This document shows, one piece after another, positions 53,881-59,587 of a stretch of DNA of 59,587 bases (position 1 is its first letter; every line of letters begins with the position of its first letter). A program made the translations under genes and the position numbers. The notes under the pieces are model-generated. The model was given only the letters and a program-made list of their open reading frames with translations, was not told where the DNA came from and did not search any database. The stretch is taken from the NCBI RefSeq assembly GCF_001522865.1, contig NZ_LOWB01000097.1:1-59587 (forward strand), given 5' to 3'. Source of the stretch: Burkholderia sp. TSV86. Lineage in GTDB: Bacteria; Pseudomonadota; Gammaproteobacteria; Burkholderiales; Burkholderiaceae.

Positions 53881-55023
53881 GTGAAAACCCAAAAATTCAA
53901 CGCGCATCGCGTCCCGTCTCTTGACATGATTCGCGGCTATGCCGCGCTGGTAGTTGTCATCGCGCACACATCGATCGCCGGCGTATATAGGGTAGAGCCG
54001 TTATGGAGTCATCTCAAATGGTCCCCCCTACGAGTGATATGGGCAGGGCATCAAGCGGTGATCGTATTTCTTATGCTTAGCGGATTTGCCTTGGCACATA
54101 TGTATGGAGGAATAAGAGGGAACCGCTATCTATCATTCGCAGCAGCACGAATCACACGGCTCTACCCTCCATTTATTGCCTCTTTGACTGTAGCGATCGC
54201 TGGATATTGGATACTCGCCAAAGCAGGAAACGTCTGGGAAAAGGGTTGGCTGAATACCGTACACCCAGTGTTGTCAAGAGAAATGGTCATGAATCATCTG
54301 ACCATGATCGGGACCTATGATACGAGCCAAATCAATCCACCTATATGGTCGATTGTGCATGAGATGCGAATTTCGCTTCTATTCCCCATCATATGGCTAT
54401 CAGTCGGTCGCCTACAATTCAAAGCCGTGCTGATCGCTGTTGCAACCTCGATTGCGATCGGCATTGCGGCTCTGTCCGCCTTGACGACAAGCTTCCCACG
54501 GCCGGTACAAGACTGGCTACTCACACTTCATTATTCGACCTTTTTTGTTATTGGCGCATGGTTTTACCTTCGACGTGAAAATATTACCCGTTGGGCGCTT
54601 TCCTTAACGCCGCGCATGCGTGCAGTCACCTGGATCGTCGCTTTAGGCATCGCCGCATATCCATTCGACAACCCATGGAGCATAGGGGAACGAATTTTTG
54701 GTGACCTAGGCTCATCTATCGGGATTTTCATTTTGATGGCGCTTTCATTCACAATCAGCAAAGGCCCCGCGCACTCGATCGGACATTGGCTTGGAAAAAT
54801 CTCGTTCAGTTTGTATCTGAATCACTATTTCATTTTGAACGCGTGCATCATCTTGCTGCACAAGCAATTTGGCGCCGTAGCTGTTTGGATTTGTACCATT
54901 GGTACCTCCATGCTGCTCGCCGCGATCATGCATGCCGCAGTGGAATCACCATCTCAACACCTTGCGCGCCGGCTTCGCCGGCGCCTTGCGTTCCAACGAA
55001 GGTCGACTATCGCTCAATCTTAG
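53881..55023 (+). CDS. Membrane acyltransferase 1 (acyltransferase-3/OafA family)
   Basis: 380 aa, GTG start with GGAG nine bases upstream. VPSLDMIRGYAALVVVIAHTSIAG holds the family R-x10-H pattern. About ten membrane segments follow, with ARITRLYPPFIASL and WSIVHEMRISLLFPIIW. The C-terminal YLNHYFIL helix and ESPSQHLARRLRRR end are usual. Such enzymes O-acetylate lipopolysaccharide O-antigen or other glycans; on temperate phages they change the surface receptor. It is on the opposite strand to the phage structural genes and convergent with the fibre accessory gene (ends overlap by 4 bp), with GC content lower than the genome. Confidence 0.9.
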   Translation: MKTQKFNAHRVPSLDMIRGYAALVVVIAHTSIAGVYRVEPLWSHLKWSPLRVIWAGHQAVIVFLMLSGFALAHMYGGIRGNRYLSFAAARITRLYPPFIASLTVAIAGYWILAKAGNVWEKGWLNTVHPVLSREMVMNHLTMIGTYDTSQINPPIWSIVHEMRISLLFPIIWLSVGRLQFKAVLIAVATSIAIGIAALSALTTSFPRPVQDWLLTLHYSTFFVIGAWFYLRRENITRWALSLTPRMRAVTWIVALGIAAYPFDNPWSIGERIFGDLGSSIGIFILMALSFTISKGPAHSIGHWLGKISFSLYLNHYFILNACIILLHKQFGAVAVWICTIGTSMLLAAIMHAAVESPSQHLARRLRRRLAFQRRSTIAQS

Positions 55024-55232
55024 TTCGGAGTCGAAAACACCCATGCACCACTGATCTGTTCGGCAGTCCATCGCAGGTCAGGACGCGGCTCGACATCCGT
55101 TACGTCAACCATGCTTTCAACCAGCTCCCTCGTATAGCGCTGGCCGATGGGAATCTCCGATCCCTCGTCGTCAAGCATGGGATGAATGATCTCGACGACA
55201 GCGCCTTCATAAATTCGTGCATATATGGCCAT
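55020..55232 (-). CDS. Small tail-fibre accessory protein 1
   Basis: 70 aa. The ATG overlaps the fibre stop codon (TAATG), so it is translationally coupled. MAIYARIYEGAVVEIIHP, then PDLRWTAEQISGAWVFSTPN, resembles the short proteins that follow fibre genes in many prophages (tail-fibre assembly or tip proteins with a 'Y..I..G.VV..I' start and a W near the end). The role is inferred from position. Confidence 0.75.
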   Translation of the reverse strand: MAIYARIYEGAVVEIIHPMLDDEGSEIPIGQRYTRELVESMVDVTDVEPRPDLRWTAEQISGAWVFSTPN

Positions 55233-56197
55233 TATGCGTACTCCCTGATGATGACGAGTCCGGACTGCCCAGTGCCGCCGGAAACATTCGATACGCTACC
55301 TGCATAGAGGCTCCCTCCACCGCCACCGGAGCCATAATTGAGACCGGAAAGTCCATCGGCGTTAGAAAAAGGCTGCGCTCCCGGACCAAATTTGCTCGCT
55401 CCGCCCGCACCTCCGGCCACATTGAGGTTGCCTAGGGCAGTACCATATCCGCCCGCCCCACCGAAGAACGGAAAGTAATTGGCGCCGGACGGTATTTGTC
55501 CTTGCTGAGTCCCCCCGCTTAAGAAAGGCGTATTGGTAGGCGATCCACCGACTCCGCCAAATCCACCTGGAGCCGAAATAAGAGCACCCGCGCTGGATGT
55601 TCCACCATTGGCGCCAGCGTTATTTCCTGCGGCACCGCCCGCACCTCCCTGACCGACAGTAATAACGAGACTCGAGAAACCCAACGAGTATCTGCCGATG
55701 CCGTATGAACCGCCGCCGCCGCCACTGGCCGTTGCGGGCTGGGTGCCATTGGCAAAACAACCGCCTCCTCCACCGCCACCACCCTGAACCTCGATTTCCA
55801 CAAAGCTTGTCGTAGCGAGCGACGTAAAACTGGTCGCACCCACAGTGGTATATGGTGCCCCATCGATAGTCAACCGCTGCTGCCCAGCGAGGAAAATATA
55901 GATCGACGTTCTCAGCAAACGGCCTGCAGCAGCCTTTCTGATTCCCGAAATTAAATTGGCTTCAAGCAATGCGGTCGTGCCATCGTCGATAGCATCCTGC
56001 CCGGTTTGATCGACAATGAACTGCGCCAGAACGGCCGCCATAATCGAACTCTGGCGCCAGACCTTGTTGAGTTGCGCAGACTGCGCAACGCCAGACTGAA
56101 ACCCGCCAAGCCGAGCGGCCAGCGCCGAATACGCCGACTGGCCGATAACATTCGCGTTCGAGCCGCCGCCGAATACCAGAAAATCATTGTTTGCCAT
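55232..56197 (-). CDS. Phage tail-fibre protein with glycine-rich tip, copy 2
   Basis: 321 aa, ATG at 56197 behind AGGAG. The N-terminal ~95 residues (ANNDFLVFGGGSNANVIGQSAYSAL, FQSGVAQSAQLNKVWRQSSIMAAVLAQFI) are a typical phage tail-fibre attachment region. SFVEIEVQGGGGGGGG at ~135 opens the Gly-rich domain, ending GGTGQSGLVIIREYA. The end motif G..G..G.V/I-I-x-E-(Y/F)-A is also present in copy 3. Gly-rich tips bind host surface receptors. It is the only fibre here with a complete attachment domain and good start, so it is probably the functional one. Confidence 0.88.
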   Translation of the reverse strand: MANNDFLVFGGGSNANVIGQSAYSALAARLGGFQSGVAQSAQLNKVWRQSSIMAAVLAQFIVDQTGQDAIDDGTTALLEANLISGIRKAAAGRLLRTSIYIFLAGQQRLTIDGAPYTTVGATSFTSLATTSFVEIEVQGGGGGGGGCFANGTQPATASGGGGGSYGIGRYSLGFSSLVITVGQGGAGGAAGNNAGANGGTSSAGALISAPGGFGGVGGSPTNTPFLSGGTQQGQIPSGANYFPFFGGAGGYGTALGNLNVAGGAGGASKFGPGAQPFSNADGLSGLNYGSGGGGGSLYAGSVSNVSGGTGQSGLVIIREYA

Positions 56198-56220
56198 GCT
56201 CGCTCCTATATAGTTTTACC

Positions 56221-56690
56221 TCATGCCCCGGTATTGAAGCCGGAAACAAATTGATTACCCACGCCGAAGTCGAACATCGGCCCGGTGTCGATACCCGACT
56301 TGCATGCCTTCAGGCTTGAGCGGGATATACCCGCCCGCGAATGACGAGACCTTCCGCGCGATGCTGTTGGTATCGACGATGCCAAACAGCGTGTCGCCCT
56401 GCACAGTGACCGGACTGAACGATTGATAGGTCTCAATCGTGGCCGAGTTCACGTCGCTGATCGCCTTTGCAAACACGGCGAGCATCTAGCCGTCCTGGCT
56501 GTCGGCTTCCAGGTACGTGTCGGCGCCGTAAATCGATCGGCACAAATCCTGCCGAGACGCAAACACGTCGGCGTAAGTCGGCGCGGTGATGCCGTTCGCA
56601 TCGATGGTGGGTGCAAGGGGGCCGCTCGCTGATCGCGCGCCAGTACAGGAAGACATTCTTGACTCTCGCGCGCAATCCAATCGACGACCC
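56221..56690 (-). pseudogene. Baseplate J-like gene fragment with internal stop and frameshift
   Basis: Minus-strand reading from ~56680: LAPTIDANGITAPTYADVFASRQDL, RSIYGADTYLEADSQDG, stop TAG (56486-56488), then MLAVFAKAISDVNSATIETYQSF. This is the characteristic N-terminus of baseplate J/gp47-type proteins, in which I expect Gln at the stop position. After ~56300 the frame degenerates, and the full family is ~350 aa. So a 5' fragment survives with a nonsense mutation and a lost 3' part. It precedes the fibre gene, the normal gene order of a phage tail module. Confidence 0.75.
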
Positions 56691-56731
56691 TCACAACGGG
56701 GTGATCTTCCACGCTCTCCCGGACGGGTTCG

Positions 56732-56836
56732 CTAACCCGTAATATGCTGCTCGAACTGAACCGGGCTAAGGAAATTCAGCGTTGAATGCTGTCAGTGTGG
56801 ATTGCAGAAGCGTTCGATGTAATCAAACATCGGCAC
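56732..56836 (-). mobile_element. IS3-family transposase remnant (C-terminal 30 codons)
   Basis: Minus strand: PMFDYIERFCNPH, stop, QHSTLNFLSPVQFEQHI, then a stop at 56732. The pattern FDYIE.FYN..RRHS.L...SP..FE is the end of IS3-group integrase-type transposases. It has an in-frame TGA and no upstream part, so it is a dead fragment at the junction between the two phage units. Confidence 0.85.
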
Positions 56837-56990
56837 GTGTCTCACACGGATCAGCAAAGCGTCTGCCCCTCTTCGTGTACATCGCCACCGCGACGTACCA
56901 GTTGATGTCGTGGCTCGTCAGCCACAGCCAAAAATTGCTGCCAACCGCAGGCACGGTTTTCATCGCACTCGCAATGACTTCGCTCTTCAT
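56823..56990 (-). pseudogene. Truncated holin copy
   Basis: ATG at 56990, then 36 residues identical to the holin at 53123-53305 (MKSEVIASAMK through NWYVAVA). After that, the reading frame leaves the repeat and continues for ~19 unrelated residues. It lacks the rest of the membrane helix and the endolysin that should follow, so it is not functional. Confidence 0.85.
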
Positions 56991-57026
56991 CGAGCTCTCG
57001 CAATGAAAAAAGCCGCCCGAAGGCGG
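56882..57026. repeat. 145-bp direct repeat, copy B
   Basis: Same orientation and extent as 53197-53341, one mismatch. The left end coincides with the point where the truncated holin leaves homology; the IS3 remnant begins ~45 bp further left. Confidence 0.95.
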
Positions 57027-57027
57027 C
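57006..57027 (-). terminator. Terminator in repeat copy B
   Basis: Minus strand GCCGCC, TTCG, GGCGGC, then six T. It has one more base pair than copy A. It would end transcripts coming from fibre copy 3. Confidence 0.8.
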
Positions 57028-57118
57028 ATAGATAATGTCCGGCAACGTATAAAGACGCCTACTGTACAATTCGTCTCGAAAATACGTATAGGATAAACAT
57101 CGGAGATTGAGCACACTC

Positions 57119-58237
57119 GTGAAATCGCCTACTACATACACGCTCACCGACCAACTTCAACCAGGCCACAATAATTTTGATTTGATACGCCTTTGCGCAG
57201 CATTGGCCGTCATGTTTGGTCACTCTTTTTGGTTGCAGCCCGCGGCCGGACGCACCGAGCCGATCCTTAAATACACTGGCCTTGAATACTCCGGTAGTCT
57301 CGCCGTCTACACGTTTTTCCTGCTTAGTGGCGTGCTTGTCTCTGCAAGCTTCGATCGTCAACAGTCCGTCGCTCGCTTCATCATCCTGCGCCTAGTGCGA
57401 ATTTATCCGGCGCTCATTGTTTGTTCGTTTCTGACAGCCTATCTGATCTATCCGATCGTCTCACATGTCGGCTTCATGCAAGCGATCACTGCATCGGACA
57501 CTTGGCGTTATTTTTCGACCAACGCCTTACAGCTCTTCTCGGCACAAGGGACTCTCCCGGGTTTGTTCGAGGCCGCTCCACTGAAATCCGCAGTGAACGC
57601 CTCGCTCTGGACTCTCTCCATGGAACTCAAGTGCTACATGCTCGTACTCGTCGCAGGCGTTATTGGCTGCTTCAAATCGAAGTTGCGCCTCATCGTCTTC
57701 TGCACGCTCACATTGACGGCATTTGCGTACCTCGTAGCAAACGGCGCAAGTTCACCATTTTTTAGTAGTCTCACCAACAAACCAACTGGCTATTCGTTTT
57801 ACGCCCCTCCCTTCTTCGTCCTTGGGATGTTACTTTATACGTTTCGCGATTACATACGATTGAGCTGGCCGATCACCATCGCAATGATTTTTGGTTATCT
57901 CGTCACTCGAACATCATCCTATAGCGTACCGCTTTTTTATGTCGCCTTTGTCTACATTCTGCTTTGGATTAGCATTACAAGGATACTACATTATTTAGCA
58001 CCACGAAATGACTATTCATACGGGATCTATCTTTGGGCATTCCCAATACAGCAAATCATTGCATCACAAAATCCCGAATTAGACAATTTTTTCAGTCTCA
58101 TGATTTCGATTCCAGCAACGCTACTTCTAGCGATAGCGTCTTGGTATCTGATAGAGAAACCCGCTATCGCATTCTTTCGCACGAGATACAGAACTCGTCC
58201 AGTTCGTTCAACTGCTAACGAATTCACAAAACGCTAG
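57119..58237 (+). CDS. Membrane acyltransferase 2 (acyltransferase-3/OafA family)
   Basis: 372 aa from a GTG at 57119; a TTG at 57107 is too close to the GGAG ribosome site. NNFDLIRLCAALAVMFGHSFWL holds the R-x10-H motif; then VYTFFLLSGVLVSASFDRQQSV, FIILRLVRIYPALIVCSF, NASLWTLSMELKCYMLVLVAG, and YSYGIYLWAFPIQQII. About ten membrane segments. It belongs to the same superfamily as acyltransferase 1 but the sequences are quite different, so each would modify a different glycan position. It has the same place and orientation relative to its fibre gene and holin repeat. Confidence 0.9.
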   Translation: MKSPTTYTLTDQLQPGHNNFDLIRLCAALAVMFGHSFWLQPAAGRTEPILKYTGLEYSGSLAVYTFFLLSGVLVSASFDRQQSVARFIILRLVRIYPALIVCSFLTAYLIYPIVSHVGFMQAITASDTWRYFSTNALQLFSAQGTLPGLFEAAPLKSAVNASLWTLSMELKCYMLVLVAGVIGCFKSKLRLIVFCTLTLTAFAYLVANGASSPFFSSLTNKPTGYSFYAPPFFVLGMLLYTFRDYIRLSWPITIAMIFGYLVTRTSSYSVPLFYVAFVYILLWISITRILHYLAPRNDYSYGIYLWAFPIQQIIASQNPELDNFFSLMISIPATLLLAIASWYLIEKPAIAFFRTRYRTRPVRSTANEFTKR

Positions 58238-58247
58238 TCGGTGTCGA

Positions 58248-58442
58248 TTACGGATCGTTGGCGGCAGGAAATTCCGGAACCACGAATTTTCCATCGCTGA
58301 CCACCCAACCAACGCCACACGGCTCGCCGTCGGAGAGTCCCAGTGTGGAGCAACCTTCCGGCGACGACCATGTCGATTCATCTCCGTTCCATATTATGAT
58401 GTTTACGACCTTCTGCTCAGAAATCACTGCATAAACGCTCAT
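58248..58442 (-). CDS. Small tail-fibre accessory protein 2
   Basis: 64 aa, ATG overlapping the fibre stop (ATGA). MSVYAVISEQKVVNIIIWNGD, then GVGWVVSDGKFVVPEFP: the usual short prophage protein with a Trp-rich end after fibre genes. Same position and length class as 55020-55232 but little residue identity. Convergent with acyltransferase 2, 10 bp apart. Confidence 0.75.
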   Translation of the reverse strand: MSVYAVISEQKVVNIIIWNGDESTWSSPEGCSTLGLSDGEPCGVGWVVSDGKFVVPEFPAANDP

Positions 58443-59566
58443 GCGAATTCCTCTACAATAATGATGCCAGGAGCTCCAGCGCCACCTGTATTCGCAGCGC
58501 CGCCAGCGCCAACACCTGCCCCTCCACCGCCCGAGCCATAACCTGACGCACCACCGCCCGCGCCACCGCCAGCCCCCCACCCACCCGCGCCCCAAAGAGA
58601 ATCAGCACCATTACTACCGTTCACGACTCCGGATGAAATTCCGAAACTCTGTTTTGCGGATGCCCCCTTGCCCGAAACAACAAATGCCCCACTACCCGAG
58701 CACGAAGCTTGTGAATACGACGGAATCACCGAAAAAGGTGGAGTTGCAGCAATTCCGCCAAGCCCACCCGAACCACCTCCGAATATGGCGAGCCCGCCAA
58801 AACTCGAATTACCTCCTGCCCCTCCAGGATTAGAACCTGCTGCCGCAGGTATGCCACCCGCCCCGATGGTAATGGTCTGAGTAGAGAGGCCGGAAGCTAT
58901 GAAAATTTCACCATACGCTCCTGCATTCCCGCCACTACCAGCAGACCCCTGCGAACTACCTGCGGCGGAACAACTTCCACCAGAGCCACCACCGCCGATG
59001 CCGCGCACACGCCCCTTCGTCGCCGTAACCGTCCGGCCGCCGATCGTGTAAGTGCCGGGCGTGTAGGTACCGCTTGCCGTGAAAACTTGAACCCCAAGGA
59101 ACAGGCCAAGCGCCTGCCCCGCTTGCAGTGCCTGCGGGCTTTGCGTCGCAGGACCAACAAAAACAGGAGCGCTGTTCGGCCCAATACCCAATGCAGCAAA
59201 ATCCGACTCTTGAGAATAGAGCGACGGAGTAATTCCCCGCTCGACCTTGCATCGACGAAACGAAATGCCGTAAGCGGCCGCGTTCAGTCCAGACAGCAAC
59301 GCCACGACGGGAACGATATAGGATGTGCCATTGGGCGTCGTGGCAGTCATGCTATAACGCGACAGCGGTGTGCCGTTCGGAATGTTTAGACTGCCGAGCC
59401 CGCTACCAATAAGGTTGCTTGAGTTATCGTATGCAGCCAGATAGAACATCACCACGCCCGACATCACTCCGACCGTCGAGATAGCAATCGACGCAGACAC
59501 CGGGATATTCGTACGCGGTCTTTTAACGACGCCCCTCAGCGGTTGAGGGCAGCAGGCATTCTCCAA
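58439..59566 (-). CDS. Glycine-rich tail-fibre protein, copy 3, probably 5'-truncated
   Basis: At least 375 codons; the only start in frame near the left is a TTG at 59566 without a ribosome site, and the frame is open to the window edge. Residues ~20-130 (NIPVSASIAISTVGVMSGVVMFYLAAYDNSSNLIG and IPNGTPLSRYSMTATTPNGTSY) look like a jelly-roll carbohydrate-binding domain. The Gly-rich domain begins VRGIGGGGSGGS and ends GGAGAPGIIIVEEFA, like copy 2. No fibre-attachment N-terminus is present. A transposase-like end in another frame (59536-59587) suggests an insertion cut the gene. Confidence 0.75.
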   Translation of the reverse strand: MENACCPQPLRGVVKRPRTNIPVSASIAISTVGVMSGVVMFYLAAYDNSSNLIGSGLGSLNIPNGTPLSRYSMTATTPNGTSYIVPVVALLSGLNAAAYGISFRRCKVERGITPSLYSQESDFAALGIGPNSAPVFVGPATQSPQALQAGQALGLFLGVQVFTASGTYTPGTYTIGGRTVTATKGRVRGIGGGGSGGSCSAAGSSQGSAGSGGNAGAYGEIFIASGLSTQTITIGAGGIPAAAGSNPGGAGGNSSFGGLAIFGGGSGGLGGIAATPPFSVIPSYSQASCSGSGAFVVSGKGASAKQSFGISSGVVNGSNGADSLWGAGGWGAGGGAGGGASGYGSGGGGAGVGAGGAANTGGAGAPGIIIVEEFA

Positions 59567-59587
59567 GGCATGAGATCGGCGTAGTCG
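59536..59587 (-). mobile_element. Possible transposase 3' end at the window edge
   Basis: From 59587 a minus-strand frame reads DYADLMPWRMPAALNR and stops at 59536. The D..LMPW pattern recalls the C-terminus of IS66-type transposases. It is short and at the edge, so the call is tentative, but it would explain why fibre copy 3 lacks a start. Confidence 0.3.

Overview
The window is high-GC proteobacterial DNA that reads as Burkholderia (sensu stricto, plausibly the B. pseudomallei group). The reasons are codon use, the EIIA-HPr-EI fusion in a fruBKA operon, the tandem LuxR/LuxI pair, in-frame hexamer and heptamer repeats, and Burkholderia-type phage genes. No rRNA, tRNA or CRISPR array was seen. 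Assignments come from motifs read by eye; no database search was possible.

Layout. (1) 1-1.83 kb: a degraded phage-like segment (end of an L,D-transpeptidase, small hypothetical proteins, a truncated DUF550 pyrophosphohydrolase) that runs straight into the last ~60 codons of a TonB-dependent receptor, followed by a 12-copy heptamer repeat. (2) 2.1-9.2 kb: the fructose PTS operon fruB-fruK-fruA (minus strand) and a divergent LacI regulator, with two similar palindromes as likely operators; FruK carries a ~105-residue low-complexity insert encoded partly by hexamer repeats. (3) 9.7-16.8 kb: L-pipecolate/2-aminoadipate (lysine) catabolism: an AmaB-like dehydrogenase, a PLP aminotransferase, a DUF1338/HglS enzyme, a LysR regulator, an orphan Phd-type antitoxin and an AmaA-like pipecolate oxidase. 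(4) 16.9-31.6 kb: regulators, a phospholipase D-like protein, an EamA transporter, a TetR-controlled operon of poorly known function (Tm-1-like/UPF0261, PEP-hydrolase-like TIM barrel, SRPBCC), neighbouring S10 and S53 peptidases, and a LysE exporter with a divergent Lrp regulator. (5) 31.7-41.0 kb: a PiT phosphate transporter, then a quorum-sensing locus: 2OG-Fe(II) oxygenase, acyl-CoA ligase, DUF6875 protein translationally coupled to a flavodiiron-like metallo-beta-lactamase protein, LuxR, LuxI and an Old Yellow Enzyme homologue. (6) 41.3-49.6 kb: guanidino-acid ureohydrolase with a permease and a LysR regulator, a small HTH protein divergent from an unknown protein, an NCS2 permease, an AhpD-like protein and a probable alginate-lyase pseudogene. 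(7) 49.9-59.6 kb: a phage region with a holin/endolysin/spanin set, three glycine-rich tail-fibre genes and two opposite-strand O-acyltransferases.

The most unusual part is region 7. A unit made of a glycine-rich tail fibre, a small tail-fibre accessory protein, a convergent membrane acyltransferase, and a terminator plus holin start occurs twice in tandem. The fibres and acyltransferases differ between the copies, but a 145-bp holin-start/terminator segment is almost identical (one mismatch). One copy is broken: its holin is truncated, its fibre is probably truncated at the 5' end, and transposase and baseplate fragments lie nearby. This could be a receptor-binding and receptor-modification cassette system that swaps by recombination, or the scar of two fused prophages. 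The quorum-sensing locus and the HTH/unknown pair are the next best leads.
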